Shown piece by piece: positions 24,544 to 34,572 of a DNA stretch of 64,000 nucleotides. Under the pieces are notes generated by a model that did no database searches, was not told the origin of the DNA, and was given only the letters and a program-made list of their open reading frames with translations. The number at the start of each line of letters is the position of its first letter. Positions within the stretch are counted from its first letter, which is position 1. This DNA comes from Myxococcales bacterium (GTDB lineage: Bacteria > Myxococcota_A > Polyangia > Palsa-1104), in the NCBI GenBank assembly GCA_003170275.1, contig PNAM01000118.1, positions 64,438 through 128,437 on the forward strand. The letters are read 5' to 3'. Both the position numbers and the translations under genes were made by a program.

Positions 24544-27500
24544 ATGGTCACAATGGGTGATCCTGGCAAGCCTCCGCGGCCCCCGCCCCGGCGGACCGCA
24601 GAGGTCGAGCCCGACACCGACCTGCACGCGCTGCCCGGCGAGCGGGCCAAGCGGCCGACCACGCCCCCGTCGCTGCCGCCGCCGCCTCCGCCGCCGCGCC
24701 AACGCACCCGCAGCGTTCCGCCGCCGCCACCGCCGGCGCCACCGGCGCGTCGCGTGCCGTCGCAGCCATCGCAGGTGGTCAAGCCGACGGTCGACATATG
24801 GCAGATCGAGATCGAGGTGCTCAAGCGCGAGGCGCAGGTGCTGGCCGAGCGCGATCAGCCGCGCGCCGCGCTGTTGCAGGGCGCGATCGCGCAGCTCGCG
24901 TCGTCGCTGCTCGGCGATGGGCCGGCCGGCGCCGCGGCGTTGCAGCTGGCCGCCGCGCTGTCGAGCGATCGCTTCATCCCGATGTTCAGCCGCCGCGAGG
25001 CGATCGGCGCCCGCCAGTGGCCGCGCGCGCTCGATCTCATGCGCGCCGAGCTGCCGCAGGTCGGCGATCCGCGCGAGCGCGTCGCGCTCCTCCTGGAGAT
25101 CGGCACCATCGAGGAGATGGTCAAGGGCGATCGCAACGCCGCGCGCAAGGCGCTCGAGGAAGCGCGCGAGATCGATCCCGCGCATGCCGGCGTGTTGGAT
25201 GCGCTGGCCGAGATCTACTACGCGAGCGCCGAGTGGGATCGGCTGGTCAATGTGCTGCAGTCGATGGCCGACGCCACGCTCGACGTGATCCACCGCTCCA
25301 TGCTGCGCCACGCGCTCGGCCTGATCCAGGACGTGGCGATCAAGAACCCGGCGGCGGCGCGCGCGGCTTACAAGCTGGCGCTCGTCGACGATCCGTCCAA
25401 CCTCGCGGCGGCGGTCTCGCTCGAGTCCCTGGCGCTGGTGCAGGAAGATTGGGGCGAGCTGGCGCGCACGCTGGTGGTCGAAGCCGAGCTGGTCGGCGAG
25501 GCGCGCACCGTGCGGCGGCTGTGCGAGCGCGCCGGCGATCTGTACTGGGAGCGGCTGGCCGACGGCGAGAACGCGATCACCGCCTACCGCAAGGCGGCGC
25601 GCGTGACGCCCGACGAGCTGGCGCCGCTGCGCAAGCTGTCGGCGGTGCTGGAGTCGATCGGCCGCTGGCGCGAGCTGGTCGAGGTGTACCTGCTCGAGCT
25701 GCCGCTGGTGCGCGATCCGGAAGAGCGCGGCGATCTGTTCTTCCGCATCGGCGAGGTGCACGAGTCGTTCCTCGGCCACGCCGACGACGCGGTGACCGCC
25801 TGGCAGCAGGCGCTCGAGACCGTGCCCACGCATCTGCCGACGCTGCAGGCGCTCGGCGCGCTCTATCGCACCAGCGAGCGTTGGCCCGAGCTGGTGCAGA
25901 TGGATCTGCGCGAGGCGGAGAAGATCTCGGATCCCAAACGCCGCGCCGGCTGCTACTTCGAGGTGGCGCAGCTGGTCGAGCGGCGCATCGGCGACGAGAC
26001 CGAGGCGGCGCGGCTGTACCAGCGCTCGTTCGATCTCGATCCGATCCAGGGCGGCGCGTTCGACGCGCTCGATCGGCTATATCGCCGCGAGGAGCGCTGG
26101 GCCGACGTGGTGAAGCTCTACGAGCGGCAGGCCGAGACCACCAAAGATCGTTCGCTCGTGCGGCACTACAAGCTGGAGGCGGCGCGGCTGTGGCGCGAGC
26201 GCGTGCCCAACATCGACAAGTCGCAGGCGGCGTTTCGCGAGGCGCTGGCGGTCGACGCGCCCGATCTCGCGCCCCTCCTCCTGCTCGCCAACGTGCTCGA
26301 GACCGCGCAGCGCTGGGAGCCGCTCACCGTCTCGCTCGAGCAGCTCGCCACGCTGCTCGACGGCGAAGATCTGATCGGCACGCTCCATCGGTTGGCGCGC
26401 GTGCTCGAGCTCGAGCTCAGCCAGGACGATCGCGCGCTCGCGGTGCACGAGCGTGTGCTGGCGCGCTCGCCGGAGAACGAGACCTCGCAGCGCGCGGTCG
26501 GGCGGCTGCACCACCGCGCGGGTCGCTGGGAGCAGGTGATCTCGTGCTACACGCGGCAGCTCGAGCACTGTCAGAACGCCGACGAGCGCGCCGCCATCCA
26601 CTACCGCATCGGCCGTATCGACGAGCGCAAGCTCGGACGGCGCGACGAGGCGATCGCGGCCTACGATCGATCGCTGGCGGAGAGCCGCCGCTACACGCCG
26701 GCGTTTCGCGCGCTCGATCGGATCTTGCGCCGCGATCATCGCTGGCCGCGCCTGCTCGAGGTGCTGCTGCCGCAGGTCGACGCCGAGCGCACGCCGGCCG
26801 GCAAGGCGCACCTGTATCACGCGATCGGGGAGATCCAGGAGCTGCACCTGCGCGATCTGCCGGCGGCCGAGAAGGCCTATACGATGGCGGTCAAGCTGCA
26901 GCCGGGCTACGAGGCGGCCGCGGCTGCGCTCGCGCAGGTGAGCGAGGCGCGCCGCGATTGGAAGGCGCTCGACGCGCACTACTGCGAGCTGCTCCAGCAC
27001 ACCGCCGAGCCGAACGCGCGCGTGAGCGTGCTCATCCGCATTGGGCTGTTGAGCGAGTTCCGGCTGGAAGATCCGGGGCGCGCCGCGCTGTTCTACCAGG
27101 ACGCGATCGAAGCGGCGCCGCTCGGGCGCGTGCTCTTGCAGGCCGAGCTGCGCGCGGCGCGCCGCGATGCCGGGCCGCAGGCGACGGTGCGCTCGCTGCA
27201 GCGGCTGGGCGCGCGCACCTCCGACGCGCGGCTCAAGCACGGCTACCAGCTGTTGGCCGCGCTGCGCGACGAGGTGGCAGCGCGCACGCCCAACGCGGCG
27301 CTGTTCCTCGAGGCGGCCAGCCTGCAGCGCGGCGATCCGGGCGTCGCTGACGGGCTCATCCGCGCGCTGTCGCGCGAGATCATTCCCGACGCGCCCAACC
27401 AGCACCTCGCCGATGCGCTGGTGGAGCGGGCGCAGTCGTGCGGCTCGGCCTCGGCGCGCGCGCTGTTGCTGCTCGAGGCGGGGCTGCTCTACGAGCGGCT

Positions 27501-29634
27501 CGGCGACGCGCGCGACGCGGCGATCGCCTACGAGAGCGCGGGCCGCGGCGCGCCGGATTTTCTGCCGGTGCTGCGCGGCATCCGTCGCATCGCGATGGTG
27601 AGCGAGGAGTGGCCGGGCGTGGTGGCGCTGCTCAAGCGCGAGGCGGAGGTGGCCACCCATCCCGAGAACCGCGCGGCCGCGCTGCTCGCCGCCGGCGAGA
27701 TCGCGGTGGGGCGGCTCAACGATGCGCCCACGGCGCTCGGCATGTACCGGCGGCTGCTCGAGTTGCAGCCCGATCACGAGCGCGCGTACCTGCGTGCGAC
27801 CGCGCTGCTCGAGCGCCTGAGCGATCACCAGGGCCTCTTCGATCTATTGGTGGCGCGCACCTCGGCGACCAAAGATCCCGAGGGCCGCGCGGTGCTCTTG
27901 CGGCGCCAGGCCGAGCTCCAGCGCGATCACCTGGGCGATCCGCAAGGCGCGGTGGCCACGCTCAAGCAGGCGATCGCGCTCCAGCCGGAGGACGTCGAGC
28001 CGTTCCTCGCGCTCGCGCCGCTGCAGGAGGCGCAGGGCTGGTGGCAGGATGCGGCGGATTCGTGGCGGCAGATCGCCGAGCTGTCGGCGGGGAGCGACAC
28101 CAGCCGCGCGGCGCGACTTCGCGAGGCGGGGCTGCGCGAGAAGCAGCTCGGCGATCGCGAGGCGGCGCGCAGCATCCTCGAGGAGCTGGTGGTCGACCCG
28201 AACGATCGCGAGGCGGCGCGCTATATGGCGCAGCTGTGCGAGCGCATGGGCCGCTGGGACCGCGCGCGCGATCTGTACGCGCAGCTCGCGCAGACCACCA
28301 AGTCGACGGCCGAGCGCGCGGGCTGTTTGATCTCGCTGGCGGGGGTGCTCGAGAGCGGGTTCGGCGATCACACGGGCGGTGCGCGCGCGGTCGACGAGGC
28401 GTTCGTGCTGGCGCTCGGCGACGCGGAGGTGGTGGCGCTGCTCGAGCAGCGCTTCGGCGAGATGGGCGATTGGCGCAACTACGCGGCGGCCGGCGAGCGA
28501 GCGTTCGCCAAGGCGCGCGTGGTGGCGGCGCCGCACGCGACCTTGCGGCTCTCGCTGGCGCGGGTCTACGCCGACGAGCTGCGCCGCTCGGATTTGGCGG
28601 CGCGGCAGCTCTCGGCCGCGGCCGAGCTGGTGCCCACCGACCCGACGCCGCTGGTGCGGCTGGCGCGCATGCACCTCGACGCCAACCATGTCGAGCCGGC
28701 GCTGCAGCACTTCCGGCGCGCGCTGGCGATCGATCCGTTCCACCCGGGCGCGCTGCGTGGCCTCGGGACCGCGTTGATGAAGAGCTCGGTGCCCGACGCG
28801 GTGCAGCTGCTCGACGAGGTGGCGACGCTGGTCGACGGCGGGCGCGTGGCGTCGCAGGCGCTCGGGCCGCGCACGGTGTGGCGGCCGATGCCGTTCGAGG
28901 AGCTGCAGGGGCTGGTCGCGCGCACCGCCGGCGGGCGGACCGCGGCGGTCGGCGAGCTGGTGCGCTTGTTCGAGCCGCACGCCGCCGCGCTGCTGGTCGA
29001 GGCGACCGGACGCATCCCGCGCGGCGACGAGCTGCCCGAGGCCAACGGGGTGTCGCTGAAGTGCCGCGCGATCGCGCAGGCGCTGGGCGTCGATCCGCTG
29101 CGCGTGTTCGTCGATCCGCCCGATGGCACCGAGGCGCGCCTGGTGGCCGACGCGCGGCTCGCGCTGTGCATCGGCAAGGAGCTCACGCGCTCGACCTCGC
29201 AAGGCCTGCTGGTGCACGAGGTCGCGCGCCAGCTGTGGTTCGTCGCCAACCGCGCCACGCTCGGCGCGTTCGCCGGCGCGGCCGAGCTCACCACCATGCT
29301 GCAGGCGATCGTGATCGAAGACGTGCCCGACGCGCTCAAAGATCTGCGCCGCCGCCTGCTCAAGCCGATCCCGCGCCGCGTGCGCAAGGACGCCGAGCGC
29401 ATCGTCGCCGAGAGCATCCCCGATCTCGGCCGCGAGGTCGCCGCCTGGCACGCCGAGGAGATGCGCTGGGCCGAACGCATCGCGCTGCTGCTCAGCCGCG
29501 AGCCCGCCGCCGTCCTGCGCGCGATCTGCGGCCCCGACCCCAAAGCCCTCCCGCGCAACGCCCGCGCCACCGACCTGGTCCGCTGGCTCGCCTCCGAAGA
29601 CTGCTGGAACCTCTACCTCCGCCTCCTCCCCTAA
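24544..29634 (+). CDS. Very large TPR-repeat protein (1696 residues)
   Basis: A soluble scaffold-like protein. Residues 1-80 are Pro/Arg-rich (PPRPPPRR, PPPPPPPR), probably disordered. From about 90 to 1410 there are many TPR-like helical hairpins, with the recurring motif RxxxxxxIGEIxExxLxDxxxAxxAYxxALxxxPxxxxALxAL (for example AITAYRKAARVTPDELAPL and AVTAWQQALETVPTHLP). The last 250 residues are a conserved non-TPR part with LVHEVARQLWFVANRATLG. There is no signal peptide or helix. It presumably organises protein complexes. ATG at 24544; an ATG at 24553 is equally possible. The stop overlaps that of the convergent ABC gene. Confidence 0.85.
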   Translation: MVTMGDPGKPPRPPPRRTAEVEPDTDLHALPGERAKRPTTPPSLPPPPPPPRQRTRSVPPPPPPAPPARRVPSQPSQVVKPTVDIWQIEIEVLKREAQVLAERDQPRAALLQGAIAQLASSLLGDGPAGAAALQLAAALSSDRFIPMFSRREAIGARQWPRALDLMRAELPQVGDPRERVALLLEIGTIEEMVKGDRNAARKALEEAREIDPAHAGVLDALAEIYYASAEWDRLVNVLQSMADATLDVIHRSMLRHALGLIQDVAIKNPAAARAAYKLALVDDPSNLAAAVSLESLALVQEDWGELARTLVVEAELVGEARTVRRLCERAGDLYWERLADGENAITAYRKAARVTPDELAPLRKLSAVLESIGRWRELVEVYLLELPLVRDPEERGDLFFRIGEVHESFLGHADDAVTAWQQALETVPTHLPTLQALGALYRTSERWPELVQMDLREAEKISDPKRRAGCYFEVAQLVERRIGDETEAARLYQRSFDLDPIQGGAFDALDRLYRREERWADVVKLYERQAETTKDRSLVRHYKLEAARLWRERVPNIDKSQAAFREALAVDAPDLAPLLLLANVLETAQRWEPLTVSLEQLATLLDGEDLIGTLHRLARVLELELSQDDRALAVHERVLARSPENETSQRAVGRLHHRAGRWEQVISCYTRQLEHCQNADERAAIHYRIGRIDERKLGRRDEAIAAYDRSLAESRRYTPAFRALDRILRRDHRWPRLLEVLLPQVDAERTPAGKAHLYHAIGEIQELHLRDLPAAEKAYTMAVKLQPGYEAAAAALAQVSEARRDWKALDAHYCELLQHTAEPNARVSVLIRIGLLSEFRLEDPGRAALFYQDAIEAAPLGRVLLQAELRAARRDAGPQATVRSLQRLGARTSDARLKHGYQLLAALRDEVAARTPNAALFLEAASLQRGDPGVADGLIRALSREIIPDAPNQHLADALVERAQSCGSASARALLLLEAGLLYERLGDARDAAIAYESAGRGAPDFLPVLRGIRRIAMVSEEWPGVVALLKREAEVATHPENRAAALLAAGEIAVGRLNDAPTALGMYRRLLELQPDHERAYLRATALLERLSDHQGLFDLLVARTSATKDPEGRAVLLRRQAELQRDHLGDPQGAVATLKQAIALQPEDVEPFLALAPLQEAQGWWQDAADSWRQIAELSAGSDTSRAARLREAGLREKQLGDREAARSILEELVVDPNDREAARYMAQLCERMGRWDRARDLYAQLAQTTKSTAERAGCLISLAGVLESGFGDHTGGARAVDEAFVLALGDAEVVALLEQRFGEMGDWRNYAAAGERAFAKARVVAAPHATLRLSLARVYADELRRSDLAARQLSAAAELVPTDPTPLVRLARMHLDANHVEPALQHFRRALAIDPFHPGALRGLGTALMKSSVPDAVQLLDEVATLVDGGRVASQALGPRTVWRPMPFEELQGLVARTAGGRTAAVGELVRLFEPHAAALLVEATGRIPRGDELPEANGVSLKCRAIAQALGVDPLRVFVDPPDGTEARLVADARLALCIGKELTRSTSQGLLVHEVARQLWFVANRATLGAFAGAAELTTMLQAIVIEDVPDALKDLRRRLLKPIPRRVRKDAERIVAESIPDLGREVAAWHAEEMRWAERIALLLSREPAAVLRAICGPDPKALPRNARATDLVRWLASEDCWNLYLRLLP

Positions 29635-31424
29635 GCGGGACGTGGGTCGCGGAATTGGCGGCGGTGGAGGTCGGCGTAGGGGCCGTTGGCGGCGAGGAGG
29701 GCGTCGTGGGTGCCGCGCTCGAGGATGCGGCCGGCGTCGATGACCAGGATCAGGTCGGCGTGGCGGATGGTGCTGAGGCGGTGGGCGATGACGATGCTGG
29801 TGCGGCCGGCGAGGAGCTTGGCGAGCGCTTTTTGGATGATCGCTTCGGTACGGGTGTCGATGTTGGCGGTGGCCTCGTCGAGGATGAGGATGTGGGGGTC
29901 GGCGAGCACCGCGCGCGCGAACGCGATCAACTGGCGCTGGCCCTGGCTGAGCGTGCCGCCGCCTTCGCCGAGCAGCGTGTCGTAGCCGGTGGGGAGCGCG
30001 GCGATGAACGCGTGCGCGTCGACGGCGCGCGCGGCGGTCTCGATCTCGGCGCGGGTGGCGGCGGGGCGGCCGTAGGCGATGTTCTCGGCGAGCGTGCCGG
30101 TGAACAAGAACGGCTCCTGCAGCACCATCGCCATCTGCGCGCGCAGCGACGCCCGCGTGACCTGCTTGACGTCGTGCCCGTCGACGCGCACCACCCCGCC
30201 GGTCACGTCGTAGAAGCGCGGGATCAAGCTGGCGATGGTGGTCTTGCCGGCGCCGGTCTTGCCCACCAGCGCGACGGTCTGCCCGGGCGCGATCTCGAAG
30301 CTCACGTCGTGCAGCACCGGATGCGCGGCATCGTAGGCGAACGACACGTTCTCGAGCGCAATGCGGCCGGTGATCTTCGGCAGCGCGACCGCGTCGGGCG
30401 GGTCGGCGGTCTCGCGCGGCTCGTCGAGGATCCCGTAAATGCGCTCGGACCCGGCGAGCGCCGACTGCGCGAGCGTGTACACCGAGGCCGCGAGCTGCAC
30501 CGGCCGGAAGAACTGCTGCACGTAGATCAGGAACGCCGCCAACAGCCCGATGCTCAGCCGATCGTGAAACACCAGATACCCGCCGTACCCGATCACCAGC
30601 GCGGTCGACAGCGTCGACAGCACGTCGATCGCCGGCGGGAACGCCGAGGTGATGCCCACCGCCGCCACGTTGGCGTCGCGATTGGCCGCGTTGCGCGTGC
30701 GGAAGCGCTCGATGTTCACGTTGGTGCGGTTGAACGCCTGCGCCTGCCGCACGCCGACGATCTCCTCCTGCAGATCGGCGGTCACGTCGCCCACCGTCTG
30801 GCGCGTCTTGCGAAACGCGGCGCGCGCACGCGCGGCGAAGAATGCGGTGGTGAGCAGCATCGCCGGGATGATCGTGAAGCACACCAGCGCCAGGCGCACG
30901 TTGAGCAGCAGCATCGCCACCAGGATGCCGACCAGCCCGAGCAGCGAGCCGAGCAGCTGCGTGAGCCCCTGCGACAGCAGCTGATTGAGTGTATCCACGT
31001 CGCTGAGCAGGCGGCTCATCAGATCGCCCACCGGCCGCTTGTCGAAAAACGCCAGCGGCAGCGCCTGCAGCTGGTCGAACAGCTTGCCGCGGATCACCGC
31101 CAGGAGGTGCTGCCCGGTCGCGCCGATGCGGCGGGTCTGCGCCCTTTGCGACAGCGCGCCGATCACGTACACGCCGAGCAGGATCGACATGGTGCGCAGC
31201 AGGCCGATCCCGTCGTGCGCGCCGATGTCGCGATCGATCGCGCGGCTCACCAGCCACGGCGCCAACGCCTGTGTCGCCGCGCTGATCAAGATGAAGAACA
31301 GCGCCTGGAGTAGCACGCCGGTGTGCGGCGCCAGCTCGGCCGCGAGGCGCCGCGCCACCGCGCCCTTGTTCTGCGCGCGCTGCTTGGCCTGCGCCATGGT
31401 CTCGATGCCGCCCACCCACCTCAT
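29631..31424 (-). CDS. ABC exporter half-transporter, catalytic partner of the 31421-33235 gene
   Basis: A 597-residue half-transporter: six-helix ABC transmembrane domain (about 30-330) followed by the nucleotide-binding domain. Walker A is GKTGAGKTT, the signature reads LSQGQRQLI rather than LSGGQ, and Walker B is HILILDEATANID with the catalytic Glu intact. The ATG at 31424 overlaps the upstream gene stop as ATGA. The upstream half has the degenerate Asp, so the two form a heterodimeric exporter of the TM287/TM288 or BmrCD type. It probably exports lipids or hydrophobic drugs; the substrate is unknown. Confidence 0.9.
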   Translation of the reverse strand: MRWVGGIETMAQAKQRAQNKGAVARRLAAELAPHTGVLLQALFFILISAATQALAPWLVSRAIDRDIGAHDGIGLLRTMSILLGVYVIGALSQRAQTRRIGATGQHLLAVIRGKLFDQLQALPLAFFDKRPVGDLMSRLLSDVDTLNQLLSQGLTQLLGSLLGLVGILVAMLLLNVRLALVCFTIIPAMLLTTAFFAARARAAFRKTRQTVGDVTADLQEEIVGVRQAQAFNRTNVNIERFRTRNAANRDANVAAVGITSAFPPAIDVLSTLSTALVIGYGGYLVFHDRLSIGLLAAFLIYVQQFFRPVQLAASVYTLAQSALAGSERIYGILDEPRETADPPDAVALPKITGRIALENVSFAYDAAHPVLHDVSFEIAPGQTVALVGKTGAGKTTIASLIPRFYDVTGGVVRVDGHDVKQVTRASLRAQMAMVLQEPFLFTGTLAENIAYGRPAATRAEIETAARAVDAHAFIAALPTGYDTLLGEGGGTLSQGQRQLIAFARAVLADPHILILDEATANIDTRTEAIIQKALAKLLAGRTSIVIAHRLSTIRHADLILVIDAGRILERGTHDALLAANGPYADLHRRQFRDPRPA

Positions 31425-33235
31425 GCAGCGCTCTGTTGCGCGTCGTTCTGCGAGAGCTGCGAGCCGAGGATCTCGGCGTACACACGGCTCGACTCGAGCA
31501 GCTCCTCGTGCCGCCCGTGAGCGACGATCTTGCCGTCATCGAGCACCAGGATCAGATCCGCATCGCGCACGGTCGAGATGCGCTGCGCGATCACGATCGC
31601 GGTGTGCTGCGCCGAGCGCATCAAGCGATCGAGCGCGGCCTGGATCGACATCTCGGTCTCGGCATCGACCGCCGAGGTGCTGTCGTCGAGGATCAGCAGC
31701 CGCGGCGCGGTGAGCAGCGCGCGCGCGATGGCGATGCGCTGCCGCTGGCCGCCCGAGAGCCCGACGCCGCGCTCGCCGATCACGGTCTCGTACCCGTCGG
31801 GCAACGCGTCGATGAACCCGGCCGCCTGCGCCGCTTCGGCGGCCGCGCGCACCTCGGCCAGCGTCGCCTCCGGCCGCCCGTAGGCGATGTTGCTGCGCAC
31901 CGATCCCGAGAACAGCAGCGCCTCTTGCAAGACCACGCCGATCTGCGAGCGCAGGCTCGACAGGGTCACCTCGCGCACGTCATGCCCGTCGATCAGCACC
32001 GCGCCACCGGTCACGTCGTAGAAGCGCGGCAACAGGTTGATGATCGTGCTCTTGCCCGCGCCGGTGGTGCCGAGCAGCGCGACCAGCTGCCCGGGCTCGA
32101 CGGTGAAGCTGATGCCGCGCAAGATCTCGCGCTCCGAGCCGGCGTAGCGGAAGCGCACGTCGCGGAACTCCACCCGGCCGGTCAGCGGCGGCAGCGCGTG
32201 CGCGTTCGGCGCGTCGGTCACCTCGAGCGCCGCGTCGAGCAGCTCGAACACGCGCAGCGCGGAGGCGCCCGCGCGCGAGATCTGCGCCGCCAAGAAGCCG
32301 ATGGTCATGATCGGGATCAAGAGGAACCCGAGGTAGCTGTTGAACGCGATCAGCTCGCCGATGGTCAGGTGGTGACGGAAGATCTGCACGCCGCCGAAGC
32401 CGACCACCGCCAGCGTGCCGACGTTGGCGAAGAAGTTCACGAACGGAAAGTTGTTGGAGACCGCCTTGACCACGTCGAGGTTGTAGTCGCGCAGCTCGTG
32501 GTTGATCTTGCGGTAGCGCTCGGCCTCGCGCGCCTCGCCGGAGAACGCGCGCACCACGCGCAGCCCCTGCAGATCTTCCTGCAGCACGCTGTTCAGGCGT
32601 CCGAGCGCCATCTGCACCTTGCCGAACAGCGGCCCGACCTTCCCGACGAACACCTTGAGCAGATAGAAGATCGGCGCGATGGCCAACAGCGCCGCGCACG
32701 CCAGCGCCGGGTTGATGAGGAACAGCAGCACCGCGCAGCCGACCAGCATCACCAGCGAGGCGGCGAGCTGCACCACGCCCGAGCCGACGAAGGTGCGCAC
32801 CTGCTCGACGTCGTTGGTCAGCCGCGTCAGGAGCTGCCCGGTCTGCGCCTGATCGTAGTAGCTGAAGCTGAGCCGCTGGATGCGCGCGAACAGCGCGTCG
32901 CGTAGATCGAACGCCACGCCCTGCGACGCGCGCTCGGCCAGGTAGCCCTGCATGAAGTTGAACAGCCCGCGCCCGACCGCGATGCCGACCAGCCCGATCA
33001 CCGCCGCCATCAGCGTCGGCCAGCTGCGCAGCGCCAGCCCCTTGTCGATCGCCACGCGCACCAGCTGCGGCGCAGCCAGGTTGGCGGCCGACACCAGCAG
33101 CAGCGCGATCAGCGCGCCCAGCGACTCCGCGCGATAGCGCCGCAGGTAGCGGATCGACCGGAACACCGCGCGCGCGCCTCCGGGCGGCGGCGCAGGTCGT
33201 CCGGGTCCTCTGGGGGCGGGCTCCATCGGCGGCAA
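31421..33235 (-). CDS. ABC exporter half-transporter with degenerate Walker B (Glu to Asp)
   Basis: A 604-residue half-transporter with a six-helix domain (about 35-330) and a nucleotide-binding domain. Walker A GTTGAGKST; signature GLSGGQRQRIAIARAL; Walker B LLILDDSTSAVD, where the usual catalytic Glu is Asp. That substitution with the LSQGQ signature in the partner is the hallmark of heterodimeric exporters, where one ATP site turns over slowly or not at all. A Pro/Gly-rich N-terminal tail precedes the first helix. The next gene starts inside its stop codon (ATGA), so the subunits are coupled. Confidence 0.9.
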   Translation of the reverse strand: MPPMEPAPRGPGRPAPPPGGARAVFRSIRYLRRYRAESLGALIALLLVSAANLAAPQLVRVAIDKGLALRSWPTLMAAVIGLVGIAVGRGLFNFMQGYLAERASQGVAFDLRDALFARIQRLSFSYYDQAQTGQLLTRLTNDVEQVRTFVGSGVVQLAASLVMLVGCAVLLFLINPALACAALLAIAPIFYLLKVFVGKVGPLFGKVQMALGRLNSVLQEDLQGLRVVRAFSGEAREAERYRKINHELRDYNLDVVKAVSNNFPFVNFFANVGTLAVVGFGGVQIFRHHLTIGELIAFNSYLGFLLIPIMTIGFLAAQISRAGASALRVFELLDAALEVTDAPNAHALPPLTGRVEFRDVRFRYAGSEREILRGISFTVEPGQLVALLGTTGAGKSTIINLLPRFYDVTGGAVLIDGHDVREVTLSSLRSQIGVVLQEALLFSGSVRSNIAYGRPEATLAEVRAAAEAAQAAGFIDALPDGYETVIGERGVGLSGGQRQRIAIARALLTAPRLLILDDSTSAVDAETEMSIQAALDRLMRSAQHTAIVIAQRISTVRDADLILVLDDGKIVAHGRHEELLESSRVYAEILGSQLSQNDAQQSAA

Positions 33236-33245
33236 TATATAATGA

Positions 33246-34163
33246 TCAGCGCAGCTCGAAGCTGTCGATCATCGCGCGGAAGTGCTCGTCGAGCTCGGCG
33301 AACGCCGCGCGCGGCGCGAAGCACACCACCTGAAAGACCGCGCCCTTCGCCGAGAACAGCCCGTAGTAGAAGGTCATGTCCATCGCCTGGATGGTGGCCT
33401 CGGTGCGCACCAGGCGAGCGTTCGGGATCGCGCTCTTCAGCGGGCCCTGCGAGACCAGGCGGAAGCTGGTCGACGCGGCCTTGGCGTTGTCGACGACCAC
33501 CTTCACCAGCTTGTCCATGTCGATCTCGGTGCCCGGCTCGAGCTTCTCGGCGATGACCATCACGTGCGCGTCGCGCTCGGGCTGCGTGATCCAGCGGTCG
33601 GCGAGCGGGTTGTCCTTGCGCGCGGCCGCGTCGGTGCGCAGGTACCAGCGCGGGCCGTGCGCGCGCAGCCGGTACGCGAACTGCGCGCCGTCGACCGTGT
33701 CGACCGAGGTGGGCGCGAGGTCGGCGCGCAGCGCGAGCAGCGGGTTGTGGCCGCCGGCGGCCGCGTAGACGCCGATTCCTTCGAGCGCCAGGATCGCCGC
33801 GGCCAGCACCAGCCCGCCCGCGATGCGCAGGCGGCCCGGCTTGCCGAGGATCAGCAGCAGGAGCGCCGCCGAGAACGCGAGCTGCAGCCCGGCGCTCAGG
33901 TACTCGCCGCGCACCGCGTTCAACCCGGTGAGGAGCAGCGCGCCGAGCCCGATGCGCACCACCGCGATCTGGCGCCAGCGGAACAGCCCGAGGATCAGCG
34001 AGCCGCCGACCACCAGATCGATGGCCGCCGGGAGCGGTCCGCCGATGGCGCGCGGGCCGGGCAGGAACAGCTCGGCGACCACGAACAGCCCGTTGATCAC
34101 GAGCACGGCGCCGGCCAGGCGCGAGCCGAGCGGGAGCGATTCGGGCGCATCGGTCGGGTCCAT
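33246..34163 (-). CDS. Membrane protein with five predicted helices and a soluble C-terminal domain
   Basis: A 305-residue protein; ATG at 34163. Five hydrophobic segments lie at about residues 14-170 (AGAVLVINGLFVVAELFL, AIDLVVGGSLILGLF, IAVVRIGLGALLLTGL, AGLQLAFSAALLLLILG and RIAGGLVLAAAILALEGIGVY). An extracytoplasmic or cytoplasmic C-terminal domain (about 190-305) has RWYLRTDAAARKDNPLADRW and ends MIDSFELR, a pattern like small lipid/metal-binding alpha-beta domains. No family name is claimed. It lies 10 bases upstream of the ABC exporter pair on the same strand, so it could be part of the exporter operon. Confidence 0.7.
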   Translation of the reverse strand: MDPTDAPESLPLGSRLAGAVLVINGLFVVAELFLPGPRAIGGPLPAAIDLVVGGSLILGLFRWRQIAVVRIGLGALLLTGLNAVRGEYLSAGLQLAFSAALLLLILGKPGRLRIAGGLVLAAAILALEGIGVYAAAGGHNPLLALRADLAPTSVDTVDGAQFAYRLRAHGPRWYLRTDAAARKDNPLADRWITQPERDAHVMVIAEKLEPGTEIDMDKLVKVVVDNAKAASTSFRLVSQGPLKSAIPNARLVRTEATIQAMDMTFYYGLFSAKGAVFQVVCFAPRAAFAELDEHFRAMIDSFELR

Positions 34164-34267
34164 TTCGCGGACCCTACCACGGTCGCGCGCGTCAGTGCCC
34201 GCCAAGGCGACGCAGCCGGCGCTGCATGCGCACCCCGTCCATTCCGAGGTCGGCCGATGTCGCCTGC

Positions 34268-34474
34268 TCAGGGAAGGAGTGGGCACTTCCCGTCGACGGC
34301 GGGCTGGACGCAGACCCAAGCTGAGCCCGCGGTCCCGGCGTCGGTGGTCATGTGGGTGGGCTCCGAGCAGCAGATCGTGCCGGAGCTGCATGGCGGTATG
34401 CAGTTGCTCATGCCCGAGCCGCTGCTGCCGCATCCAAGGAGCACCACCGCCACCGCCAGCACCACTGCCCGCAT
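34268..34474 (-). CDS. Small Cys-rich lipoprotein
   Basis: A 68-residue lipoprotein: MRAVVLAVAVVLLGCGSS with lipobox LLGC, then a compact domain of six Cys (NCIPPCSSGTICCSEP, WVCVQP, GKCPLLP), likely three disulfides. Short Cys-knot-like lipoproteins of this kind are common in Myxococcota. It stands alone between the membrane protein and the first SUMF1-fold pair. No function is assigned. Confidence 0.65.
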   Translation of the reverse strand: MRAVVLAVAVVLLGCGSSGSGMSNCIPPCSSGTICCSEPTHMTTDAGTAGSAWVCVQPAVDGKCPLLP

Positions 34475-34572
34475 CGCTCGAGTCTACGCCCTTCGTCGGA
34501 CACGGTCGCGTTAGCGACGTCACCGTATCAGTCTCTCTTCAGGCTCGGCGATGCGACTCGCGCTTTGAGCGG

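Noticed and set aside
27438..31539. Two long open frames above 1200 codons (27438-31313 plus and 27844-31539 minus)
   Set aside because: Arg/Ala/Gly-rich shadows of the TPR and ABC genes, produced by high GC; no domain or start site.
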